Positions 5,744 to 11,843 of a stretch of 11,843 nucleotides of DNA are shown one piece after another. The notes under the pieces were generated by a model. It ran no database searches, was not told the DNA's origin, and saw only the letters and a program-made list of their open reading frames with translations. Numbering within the stretch: the first letter of the stretch is position 1; every line of letters begins with the position of its first letter. Source of the stretch: Candidatus Omnitrophota bacterium (lineage in GTDB: Bacteria; Omnitrophota; Koll11; Zapsychrales; Fredricksoniimonadaceae). Made by a program: the position numbers and the translations under genes. The DNA lies in contig JAHFGF010000034.1 of assembly GCA_023247595.1 (NCBI GenBank), forward strand, positions 1 through 11,843, read 5' to 3'.

Positions 5744-7855
5744 ATGAAAAAGAATCGTTTCTTTAGCGGTTTTACCCTCATCGAACTTCTTGTGAGCGCG
5801 GTGGTTATTTCTGTGCTTGGTTCTGCGGCGTGGTATTCGGCAATGGTTTTGATGCAGGCCAACGAGGTGACGAGCAATAATATTGTGGCGGTTAATCTTC
5901 TTCGTAAAAGCCAGGAAGAAGTTCGCCGGGTCGCTCAAAGTAATTTTGATAATTTGGGTTTGGGTACGTGCAATTTTTCAGCAGGGAACACCTGCGGATT
6001 TGAAGATATTACCGTGTCATTTCCGGGATACACGAGGACATTAACAGTCACTGCTTCGGGAGCAACTACAGAACTCAAGCAGGCCGTGATTACGCTCAAT
6101 TGGACAGAACTCGGCCGCGCGCGCAATTTAAGATCTGCCATTTTATTATCAAGGCCGCCGCGCTCCTTGCCGGGTAATATTATCGGGCGCGTGACCGACA
6201 GCGCCACAGGAAATAAGATTTCAGGCGTCAGTATTGTCGCCTCCAAAGCTTCCCCGCCGATGACTGTGCCGACCACATCCCAGGCCGCGGATTTGCCGCG
6301 CACCGACGGAAAATCAGTCAACTTTACCTTTGTCAACGCGACGAATCAGTACCAGATGGACGCGGGCAGTTGGAGTTTAACAGCCGCCGCCGCGGGGTAC
6401 AAACCGTTTACCTATCCTGGTTTAATTGAGATTGAATCCAACACCGAAGAGCAGGTGAATTTTGCCATGGAAGCGGCTCCCCGCAACGCCAAGATTACGG
6501 TCAGTCTGGTCAAAGGCGGTCTGGCGGTGAGCTATGTTCCTAATATTTCCGTCGGATTATACAAGGCCGGGGTTGTTGTTTCGCAGAATAATGTCAGCGG
6601 GACGTACACATTTCCGGACATTACATTTACGGATACGGTTGCGCAGTGTTTTACAATTGCCACCAATAACGCGTACCGTTCAGGGTTTGCTGGAAATTTT
6701 TCCTGTAATCCACCCAGAATCCAGGATCCGTTGGGCTGGTCGTCTTCAGTTGTTCAGGCAGATAATAGCCTTACCTGTTCTCAGCCGCGGATTGGTAATT
6801 CAACACCGGGAGTAGATCGAATATGCGTCAATCCCGGCGACAATGTTACCGTTGCCATTCCTATTGTTCCTGTCGCGACAGCAACTGTCAGCGGATATGT
6901 CCGTGATCAGAATAATAATCCCATCGCCGGGGCAGATGTTTTTGTCGGGTGGCATGACACCGGCAATTATCCGTGGCCGAATAAATCAGCCGCCATTAAG
7001 GCGGATGCGAATGGATTTTACACCGCGGTTGTTCCGGCTGAACAAGCGATGTTTCCTAACATTGCCGGGAATTATATTAAGATGGGGGCTACGACAAATG
7101 TCTCGATCATACAATGCTGTAATATCCAGGGCACGGTTACAGTCGCAAGCGCGGTTTCAACGGTCGGTCCGCTTTTCGCGGGTGATTCACGAACTAATGA
7201 TTTGGTGATATCAACCGTTCCTCAAAATGTGAATTGCGGAGATGCTCAAGGGACTGTCCGAGACGGCAGTACCGGTTCAGGCCTTCCATCGGCGGTTGTG
7301 ACGCTGGCTACAGCAGCCAATTCTTCCGGCTCGGGCGCGTATCAATTTTTATGCGCTCCCACGGGCCCAGGCAAATACAGCATTCCGACGAATAATTACA
7401 CGCTTACGGCGGCAAAACCTAACTATTATAGTTTTACCAGCGCGGGAAATAATTATTACGCCCGGTTTGGGACCGGTGTCATCAACGTCGCGCCGGGAGT
7501 ATTAAATACCGTCGGTACGTTTGACCTTTGGCCGCAGGGTTTTGGTGTTGTCAGGGTTAATGTGGTCCGGCAAGGGTCAGGCTCCTCGGTTACCGGAGCT
7601 GCGGTCAGCCTGTCAGGTCCGGCGGCATTGAATATGCCCAGCGACGCGGGCGGTTTGGCTTTGTTTAGTACGGTTTTAGAATCCTGGCCCGTACCTGCTG
7701 TTGTGGGCAATTTGAAGTATAACCAGACAATTATGAGTTATACTTTAACTGTCACCCATCCTGCCTATGAAAATTTCGCTCAGGCGGGTATCAAGGTAGA
7801 CAAGGGTAATACGGTGACCATAACGGCCACCTTAATTCCCAAAGGGGGAATGTAG
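5744..7855 (+). CDS. Giant modular prepilin with repeated carboxypeptidase-regulatory-like domains
   Basis: A 703-residue prepilin, about five times the usual pilin length. The leader MKKNRFFSG is cleaved before F10, giving FTLIE with the conserved Glu at mature position 5, then a hydrophobic helix to about residue 36. A pilin-like head (to about 140) leads into modules resembling CarboxypepD_reg/Ig-type beta sandwiches. These start near 145 (NIIGRVTDSATGNKISGV), 381 (TVSGYVRDQNNNPIAGADV), 500 (AQGTVRDGSTGSGLPSAVV) and, more weakly, 603 (VRVNVVRQGSGSSVTGAAV). Ten cysteines (76, 84, 302, 321, 345, 361, 458, 459, 498, 537) suggest disulfide-stabilised exported domains. ATG 5744 has GAGG at 5731-5734 nine bases upstream; an in-frame GTG at 5729 would add five residues but overlaps that site. 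It probably caps or decorates the filament as an adhesin-like minor pilin (inference). It ends in TAGTG, shared with the next start. Confidence 0.88.
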   Translation: MKKNRFFSGFTLIELLVSAVVISVLGSAAWYSAMVLMQANEVTSNNIVAVNLLRKSQEEVRRVAQSNFDNLGLGTCNFSAGNTCGFEDITVSFPGYTRTLTVTASGATTELKQAVITLNWTELGRARNLRSAILLSRPPRSLPGNIIGRVTDSATGNKISGVSIVASKASPPMTVPTTSQAADLPRTDGKSVNFTFVNATNQYQMDAGSWSLTAAAAGYKPFTYPGLIEIESNTEEQVNFAMEAAPRNAKITVSLVKGGLAVSYVPNISVGLYKAGVVVSQNNVSGTYTFPDITFTDTVAQCFTIATNNAYRSGFAGNFSCNPPRIQDPLGWSSSVVQADNSLTCSQPRIGNSTPGVDRICVNPGDNVTVAIPIVPVATATVSGYVRDQNNNPIAGADVFVGWHDTGNYPWPNKSAAIKADANGFYTAVVPAEQAMFPNIAGNYIKMGATTNVSIIQCCNIQGTVTVASAVSTVGPLFAGDSRTNDLVISTVPQNVNCGDAQGTVRDGSTGSGLPSAVVTLATAANSSGSGAYQFLCAPTGPGKYSIPTNNYTLTAAKPNYYSFTSAGNNYYARFGTGVINVAPGVLNTVGTFDLWPQGFGVVRVNVVRQGSGSSVTGAAVSLSGPAALNMPSDAGGLALFSTVLESWPVPAVVGNLKYNQTIMSYTLTVTHPAYENFAQAGIKVDKGNTVTITATLIPKGGM

Positions 7856-8364
7856 TGAACGGCAGGTTAACTTTAACCAAACATTCTTCTTTGATGCCCC
7901 GAAGCCTAAGTTCGGCGGGATTTACCTTGTTTGAAATGATCTGCTCGATGGTCATCATCGGGATTATGGTTGGCGTTTTTTATTCTGTGTTTCTTTCGAA
8001 TTGGAGCGTCATGGAAAATTATTCCACGCGCGCCTATATGTGGCAGGACATGGACGCGCTTATTGATTCTGTTTCGGTGGATGCCCGTGAAGCAGCAAGG
8101 ATTGACGTATCTGCCGACCAGAAAACCGCGGTATTTTTTGATCAGGACAATAAACCTTTGGTGACCTATGTCATGGGCGCGGACAAAAGTTTTGTTAAGA
8201 AACGTTCCGGCGTGGATCAGGCTTTAACCGCGATGCTGGTCTATGATCAGTCATCCTTTCTTAAAAGGGGAAGGTCGGTTATTGTCAGGGTCAGCATGGG
8301 CGAAGATGTGTTCAATCGAGGAGTCGGCATTGCGACATCGACAGAAATATATCCGCGCAATTAA
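7855..8364 (+). CDS. PulJ/GspJ-like minor prepilin
   Basis: A 169-residue prepilin with a long leader (22 residues, ending SSAG) and mature start FTLFE (F23, with Glu at mature position 5), followed by a membrane helix (CSMVIIGIMVGVFYSVFL, about 30-47). The remainder (WSVMENYSTRAYMWQDMDALIDSV, then a beta-rich part to 169) resembles GspJ/PulJ and PilW-type minor pilins, which help start filament assembly. The start is GTG at 7855, sharing its G with the upstream stop (TAGTG), with GGGGG at 7844-7848 six bases before it, so translation is tightly coupled to the giant prepilin. Its 3' end overlaps the next gene by 35 bases in another frame. The general prepilin call is secure; the GspJ subgroup is moderate. 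Confidence 0.85.
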   Translation: MNGRLTLTKHSSLMPRSLSSAGFTLFEMICSMVIIGIMVGVFYSVFLSNWSVMENYSTRAYMWQDMDALIDSVSVDAREAARIDVSADQKTAVFFDQDNKPLVTYVMGADKSFVKKRSGVDQALTAMLVYDQSSFLKRGRSVIVRVSMGEDVFNRGVGIATSTEIYPRN

Positions 8365-9595
8365 GGCGCGTCCGGCGTTGTCAGCCCGTCAGGGCGGGTT
8401 CACGCTTTTGGCGAGCGTTGTGATGACGCTTTTTCTGGGCGTTTTGATTGGCTCCGCGTTTCTCAGCATGAATATGCAGTTGAAGGAATCCGATCAGCGG
8501 ATTCTTTCGCACGATTCGTTTTATACGGCGGAAGCTGGTGTGGAATATGCTGTTTATATGCTCAGGCAGAATATTAACTGGCGGCCGGTGCCGTCCTTGA
8601 CTGCTCAGCTTTTAAGCAATCCGACGGATCCCACGACTAATATCGGAACCTATACAGTGCGGGTGCAAAACGCGCCTCTTTACAACGGCTGGCCTTCGGT
8701 TTGGGTCCGTTCCGACGGGATTGACCGTCTGACGCAGGTGCCGCGAAGCATTTTAGCGCGCGTGATTATCCAAAGCCCGACGAACTATCTGGCCTTTACA
8801 CTGGGAGACCTGACCATCCGCAGCGGCGCCCAATATGATTATGATATTTTAGCCCGCGATGTGGACTTTCAAATTGATACTGCTCAACCCCCGGGAACGC
8901 CGGCGCATGACATTACAATCGACGGAAAAGTGTCCTATATGCGCAACATCCGCAGTAACGTCGATATAACCAAGCCGGTCAATGGCGTTACCATTTCAGG
9001 GGGAACCAGCCCAGCGCCTGCCATCACCTTTACGGGATTAGATTTAAAATATTACCAGAAGCTGGCCTCATCCGCGGGGCAGACGAAGCCTTCCAACTAT
9101 TCTTATTCCGGCGGGATTGACCGGACAAAATTATCCAGCGCCAACGGGGTGGTCTTTGTCAACGGGGATCTGCATATCGACGGGACATTTACCGAAAACA
9201 TTGTTTTTGTGGCGACAGGAAATATTTATATCGACGGGAATATCACAAGCGGCGCGGCATCAGGTCCGAAACCGCAGATTGGTTTGTTCGCGGCCAAAGA
9301 CGTAATTATCCCCAGTTCCGCGCCTAACAATATTAATATTGAAGCTTTTATTTTGGCCGACGGCGGTTCCTTCGTGGCGGATAAATCCGTCGCGAAAAAT
9401 AGTTTAAACTTTACCGGAGCCATGGCTGTCCGCGGTAAACCGGTCGGCCTCGGGATAGACCTGAATGCCTACCAGACCAGGAATTATAAATATAACAATG
9501 ATTTTTCTTCCAGCTCAATTCCGTTTCTGCCTTCCATTGCCAACGTCGTAAGATGGCAGGAAGTTTCCCCCAACGACGCCTTCCCGCCAGCGTAA
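8330..9595 (+). CDS. PilX/GspK-like prepilin with beta-solenoid-like C-terminus
   Basis: A 421-residue minor pilin. Its leader of 23 residues ends QGG before F24 (FTLLA), and a hydrophobic helix follows (VVMTLFLGVLIGSAFL). Mature position 5 is Ala, not Glu, as in GspK and many PilX_N proteins. TAEAGVEYA at 66-74 is typical of PilX_N proteins. The C-terminal half (about 275-395) has short strand-turn repeats (VVFVNGDLHIDGTF, IVFVATGNIYIDGNI, IGLFAAKDVIIPSS) suggesting a beta-solenoid, like the DUF7305-type domain found behind PilX_N; I could not verify that match. I chose TTG 8330 because GAGGAG at 8318-8323 sits six bases upstream. Upstream in-frame ATGs (8243, 8306) lack a better ribosome site and would make a far longer leader and overlap. 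The last ten or so residues and the stop lie inside a repeat also found at 10411. Confidence 0.85.
   Translation: MRHRQKYIRAIKARPALSARQGGFTLLASVVMTLFLGVLIGSAFLSMNMQLKESDQRILSHDSFYTAEAGVEYAVYMLRQNINWRPVPSLTAQLLSNPTDPTTNIGTYTVRVQNAPLYNGWPSVWVRSDGIDRLTQVPRSILARVIIQSPTNYLAFTLGDLTIRSGAQYDYDILARDVDFQIDTAQPPGTPAHDITIDGKVSYMRNIRSNVDITKPVNGVTISGGTSPAPAITFTGLDLKYYQKLASSAGQTKPSNYSYSGGIDRTKLSSANGVVFVNGDLHIDGTFTENIVFVATGNIYIDGNITSGAASGPKPQIGLFAAKDVIIPSSAPNNINIEAFILADGGSFVADKSVAKNSLNFTGAMAVRGKPVGLGIDLNAYQTRNYKYNNDFSSSSIPFLPSIANVVRWQEVSPNDAFPPA
9561..9595 (+). repeat. Left copy of a 35-36 bp direct repeat
   Basis: Bases 9561-9595 match 10411-10446 at 31 of 36 aligned positions with one gap; both end in the identical 15-mer TTCCCGCCAGCGTAA. 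This copy lies inside the PilX-like gene and supplies its final codons and TAA. Around it, CAAC (9571-9574) and GTTG (9600-9603) plus CTT/AAG make a weak imperfect inverted repeat. It may be a dispersed genomic repeat or the boundary of an inserted cassette. Confidence 0.72.
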
Positions 9596-9656
9596 GACGG
9601 TTGTTTGGCTATAGAGCAGTCAAACTCGCCCGTTCCGGAAGTATGTAAGGATTTGC

Positions 9657-9684
9657 TTGTTTTCAAAAAGAATATGTGCATAAT
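9657..9684 (+). promoter_or_regulatory. Candidate promoter for the DUF5678-retropepsin pair
   Basis: TTGTTT (9657-9662) and CATAAT (9679-9684) are 16 bases apart. Transcription would start near 9691, immediately before the ATG at 9692, giving a leaderless or nearly leaderless mRNA. That would explain why no Shine-Dalgarno sequence is seen there. Short motifs of this strength also arise by chance in AT-rich DNA. Confidence 0.28.
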
Positions 9685-9691
9685 TAGACCA

Positions 9692-9898
9692 ATGTTAAAA
9701 CAATCTCGAAAAGAATCAGTTAGTCAATTAATTAGACGTTTTCCAGGCCGATGGCTTGCTCTTTCGGCGGATGAGAAGTGTGTTGTTAGCGTCGGTAAGA
9801 CAGCGCATGCCGCTTTAAATAACGCCCAAGAAAAAGGGGAGAAGTTTCCTCATTTGGTTAAAGCCCCAGATTCTTCAACTGCCGCATTTATCTATTGA
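9692..9898 (+). CDS. Small DUF5678-like protein
   Basis: A 68-residue protein of unknown function. Its core, FPGRWLALSADEKCVVSVGKTAHAAL followed in sequence by NAQEKG, fits my memory of the DUF5678 pattern: 'G-x-W-V/L-A' then a Val-rich strand, 'G-K-T', an Ala-rich helix and 'A-x-x-K-G'. Near the end, LVKAPD matches the family's usual 'hxKVP' strand. It has no signal peptide or membrane helix, so it is probably cytoplasmic. The start is uncertain: ATG 9692 gives the usual family length, while in-frame ATG 9674 or TTG 9605 would add 6 or 29 residues with no family similarity. None has a clear ribosome site. It ends TTGA, overlapping the protease start. Base composition is A+T-richer than the pilin genes on its left. 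Confidence 0.68.
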   Translation: MLKQSRKESVSQLIRRFPGRWLALSADEKCVVSVGKTAHAALNNAQEKGEKFPHLVKAPDSSTAAFIY

Positions 9899-10383
9899 AC
9901 GATATAGTTACCATCCCATATACGACAATCCAAATTCCTCCTAAGGGATCATTTCCAGCTAAAACATTATATTCACCAATATTAAAGACTTTCTTATTTC
10001 ATAAGAATGAAGATCCATTATTTTCTTTTGAATCGATTGTTGATTCTGGGGCGGATTTTTGTGTTTTTCCGGCTGAGTTTGGAGAGATCATCGGTTTGAA
10101 TATCCAGGAAGGCGATAGGTTGCCTTCGTTTGGCGTCGGAGGCAAAGAAACTTTATATTTTCATAAAGTAAAAGTCGGCATTATCATTAAGAATGAGATG
10201 TGGCGTTTTGAATGTGATGCTGGATTTTCAACGAAGTTAAACGCAAAAGGCATTGGATTGTTAGGAAGAATAGGTTTTTTTGATCTTTTTAAAGAAGTGT
10301 CATTTAACCAAAAGACAAAAATGTTTCGATTAAAATCAAATGGTGTAAAACCAGAGAAAGCAGATTTTTTGTTTAAGAAATAG
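9895..10383 (+). CDS. Retropepsin-like aspartic protease
   Basis: A 162-residue single-domain protein resembling bacterial retropepsin-like (clan AA) aspartyl proteases, which act as dimers with one catalytic Asp per subunit. The catalytic motif is D50-S51-G52 in SIVDSGADFCVFP, a DSG variant of DTG. A second hallmark, the hydrophobic strand plus glycine near the C-terminus, is GIGLLGRIGFFDLF at 119-132, and a strand typical of the family follows (VSFNQKTKMFRL). There is no signal peptide, so a cytoplasmic enzyme is likely; the substrate is unknown. The start is taken as TTG at 9895, overlapping the upstream TGA by 4 bases (TTGA); no in-frame ATG occurs before the conserved part. Its 3' half is very A+T-rich (about 25-27% GC in two 60-base rows I counted) compared with 47-58% in rows of the PilX-like gene, suggesting transfer. 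Confidence 0.78.
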   Translation: MNDIVTIPYTTIQIPPKGSFPAKTLYSPILKTFLFHKNEDPLFSFESIVDSGADFCVFPAEFGEIIGLNIQEGDRLPSFGVGGKETLYFHKVKVGIIIKNEMWRFECDAGFSTKLNAKGIGLLGRIGFFDLFKEVSFNQKTKMFRLKSNGVKPEKADFLFKK

Positions 10384-10410
10384 GACATGTTTTTGTGAGT
10401 AAAGCGTAAA

Positions 10411-10446
10411 AAGTTCTCCCCCAGCGATTCTTTCCCGCCAGCGTAA
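10411..10446 (+). repeat. Right copy of the 35-36 bp direct repeat
   Basis: It matches 9561-9595 (AAGTT, then CCCCCA, then TTCCCGCCAGCGTAA in both). It begins 27 bases after the protease stop codon and is non-coding here. The two copies start 850 bp apart and bracket exactly the DUF5678-like and protease genes. A weaker echo (CCCACCAGCGT) occurs at 10551-10561. Confidence 0.72.
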
Positions 10447-10471
10447 ACTGCCGGTATTTTGGTTCGAGCCA

Positions 10472-10500
10472 TTGACGTTGATGTTTTCATGTGTTATACA
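10472..10500 (+). promoter_or_regulatory. Sigma70-type promoter for the SpvB-like gene
   Basis: TTGACG (10472-10477) and TATACA (10495-10500) are separated by 17 bases, and TGT just before the -10 gives an extended -10. This is the best promoter in the window. Transcription would start near 10507, with a leader of about 84 bases. Confidence 0.55.
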
Positions 10501-10503
10501 ATG

Positions 10504-10571
10504 GTTAATTCCGGTAACAAATGTTAACTTCTAACCGCCTTCCACACTATCCCACCAGCGTGGACTTGGTT
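10504..10571 (+). other. Leader region with short inverted repeats before the SpvB-like gene
   Basis: The predicted leader holds GGTTA (10504-10508) with TAACC (10532-10536), a GTTAAC palindrome within 10521-10530, AACC/GGTT (10533-10536, 10568-10571) and CCAC/GTGG (10552-10555, 10560-10563, loop CAGC). These could form alternative short stems, but none is long and no known riboswitch is recognisable. The rest of the gap 10384-10590 holds only the right repeat and the promoter. I see no terminator after the protease gene. Confidence 0.25.
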
Positions 10572-10590
10572 TTCATCTATAGGAGCTTTT

Positions 10591-11843
10591 ATGAAAAAGC
10601 AGATGACCTTGTCTTTGTTGTTGGTTTTAGTGTTTCAGTATTCCTCAGTTGTTTGCGCCCAAACGGTGCCAGTCAGTAGAACAATCCCGACAGAAACTTC
10701 ATATGATGCGCCTAAAACCAAAGGCGCTTCATCCAATTTGTCGTCAGCCGGCTCCGCGTTGCCCAATACAGCAGTTGAGACGCCGAAAGCGGCAGCCGAG
10801 GTCACGCCTGAGGGTTTGACGTCGGATGCGGCAACGACCGAATCGTCAAAAACTACCCAGTCCACAACGGCGTCGGATAAATCCAAAGATACAAAAACCG
10901 AAGCAACAGATCAAACAGCCAAAGTAGAGGCAGGAAAATCTGAGACCATCGGCGCAGTGACCGCGGCAGCCGCAGGCGGCGGGATGTCGACTAATCAAAT
11001 ACCTACGCTTAATTCCTTGTCTGTTTCTGTCCAGCCGTTTACCGGAAGCGCGTCTATGCCGATTGCTATTAGTGTTCCATCCGGCCGCGCTGGTATTCAG
11101 CCGTCGGTGGCGCTTGTTTATAGTTCCGGTTTGCCGGAAAGTTTCACCGGTGTGGGTTGGAATTTGGATTTAGGTTCCATCCAGCGCTCCACCAAAAAAG
11201 GCCCGCCTAAATATAATTCCACCGATACGTTTGTGCTGAATCAAAGCGGTTCGACTTCCAATTTAGTTCTTGATACGAGTGTGACTCCAAACATTTACCG
11301 TCAGGAAATCGAAGGAGCGTTCGCGAAGATTGTTAAGTCTGGTACTTACTGGATCATGACTGATAAAAAAGGAACGAAATATTATTTTGGCCAGACAGCG
11401 GCATCGCAACAGGCTGATCCGTTAGATACGCTGAAAGTTTTTGAATGGTCACTCGACCGCGTGGAAGATATGAACGGCAATTACATGACGATCACGTATT
11501 TCAAGGACGGCAATGAGCTGACACCTAATACCATTGAATACACCGGCAACAGTACTGCGCCTGTCATTGCTCCGTTTGCCAAGGTCGTTTTCGCTTACAC
11601 TCCAGTAACCCGTACGCTCACGTCTTATAAGCCGTCATTTTTAGTGAGTTCTTCAAAACTCCTGGACACCATCCAGGTCTATGGCAACAACGTTCTTTTA
11701 ACCAAATACAAAATGAATTATCAGCAGAGTGTTTCGAGTAAAAGATATTTATTAACGAGCGTTGTGCAGTATGGCGCGGACGGATTAACTCCTTTACCGA
11801 CGGTGACTTTTACTTATCAAGGAGATGTGAAGGGTTTTAATAA
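10591..11843 (+). CDS. Secreted SpvB/Rhs-type large protein, N-terminal part (3' end outside window)
   Basis: The frame is open for 417 codons from ATG 10591 to the window edge; I checked it codon by codon and found no stop. AGGAG (10581-10585) sits five bases before the ATG. Residues 1-23 form a signal peptide (hydrophobic LSLLLVLVF, cleavage likely VCA-Q). Residues about 24-135 are a Thr/Ser/Ala/Lys/Glu-rich, disordered-looking linker ending in an Ala/Gly run. From about 140 the SpvB N-terminal domain is clear: SVSVQPFTGSASMPIAI, PSGRAGIQPSVALVYSS, FTGVGWNLDLGSIQRS, then a beta-rich part (WIMTDKKGTKYYFG, and LDRVEDMNGNYMTITY, a phrase typical of SpvB/TcdB and Rhs proteins). These usually continue for 1,000-3,000 residues as a beta-propeller and Rhs shell with a variable C-terminal effector. 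Whether that exists here is outside the window. It is exported, possibly to the surface. Confidence 0.88.
   Translation, partial: MKKQMTLSLLLVLVFQYSSVVCAQTVPVSRTIPTETSYDAPKTKGASSNLSSAGSALPNTAVETPKAAAEVTPEGLTSDAATTESSKTTQSTTASDKSKDTKTEATDQTAKVEAGKSETIGAVTAAAAGGGMSTNQIPTLNSLSVSVQPFTGSASMPIAISVPSGRAGIQPSVALVYSSGLPESFTGVGWNLDLGSIQRSTKKGPPKYNSTDTFVLNQSGSTSNLVLDTSVTPNIYRQEIEGAFAKIVKSGTYWIMTDKKGTKYYFGQTAASQQADPLDTLKVFEWSLDRVEDMNGNYMTITYFKDGNELTPNTIEYTGNSTAPVIAPFAKVVFAYTPVTRTLTSYKPSFLVSSSKLLDTIQVYGNNVLLTKYKMNYQQSVSSKRYLLTSVVQYGADGLTPLPTVTFTYQGDVKGFN

Noticed and set aside
6534..7208. Two same-strand open frames (6534-6815, 6843-7208) inside the giant prepilin gene.
   Set aside because: They are alternative-frame shadows with Arg/Leu-rich, family-less residues; the main frame is continuous and has recognisable modules.
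8243..8329. ATG 8243 or 8306 as the start of the PilX-like gene.
   Set aside because: These would overlap the upstream gene by 59-122 bases and lengthen the leader, while TTG 8330 has GAGGAG at ideal spacing.
9561..10446. Integron attC sites at the two repeats.
   Set aside because: CAAC/GTTG ends are suggestive in the left copy, but the RYYYAAC/GTTRRRY core pairs and the paired inner boxes are not present in both copies, and no integrase is in the window.
10635..10886. Minus-strand open frame opposite the linker of the SpvB-like gene.
   Set aside because: It is antisense to a clear signal peptide and linker with a good ribosome site; its residues mirror the low-complexity coding strand and it has no ribosome site of its own.
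1..11843. CRISPR arrays, tRNA or rRNA genes, transposases, integrases or replication origins.
   Set aside because: No regularly spaced repeats of CRISPR type, no cloverleaf or rRNA-like stretch, and no transposase or recombinase reading frame was seen on either strand.

Overview
The window carries most of a type IV pilus (T4P) assembly locus from a diderm (Gram-negative-type) bacterium. It ends in a repeat-flanked accessory cassette and the start of a large SpvB/Rhs-type secreted protein. Every gene lies on the + strand. The outer-membrane secretin, a lipobox protein and signal peptides show that the cell has an outer membrane. The lineage cannot be fixed from this sequence. The gene order (pilC, pilin, pilM-O-P-Q, modular minor pilins, SpvB-like protein) and the moderate GC would suit an uncultured phylum such as Omnitrophota or Elusimicrobiota, but that is a guess.

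Layout. 1-458 is the 3' end of pilC (inner-membrane platform), closed by a strong intrinsic terminator at 511-549. The AT-rich gap 459-787 holds that terminator, a helically phased array of TGACAT motifs ending in a 21-bp palindrome, and candidate promoters for the major pilin gene (788-1147). A long imperfect hairpin (1165-1200) separates the pilin from a tightly overlapping operon: a fused PilM-PilN protein (1220-2722), PilO-like (2715-3347), PilP-like lipoprotein (3344-3838) and PilQ secretin (3835-5646). A second terminator follows at about 5672-5704. The minor-pilin operon comes next: a 703-residue modular prepilin (5744-7855), a PulJ/GspJ-like prepilin (7855-8364) and a PilX/GspK-like prepilin (8330-9595).

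From about 9561 to 10446 two 35-36 bp direct repeats bracket a visibly A+T-richer two-gene unit: a small DUF5678-like protein and a retropepsin-like aspartic protease. The left repeat encodes the last residues and stop codon of the PilX-like gene. After a recognisable sigma70-type promoter (10472-10500), a secreted SpvB-type protein begins at 10591 and runs off the right edge.

Working together (inference): PilC and the PilMN-PilO-PilP complex form the inner-membrane and periplasmic machine. The pilin is its filament and PilQ its outer-membrane exit. The three prepilins downstream form the initiation or tip complex, and the giant one would expose a string of beta-sandwich modules. No PilB/PilT ATPase or PilD peptidase lies in the window. 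The SpvB-like protein could be a neighbour only, or a cargo or surface partner of this machine.
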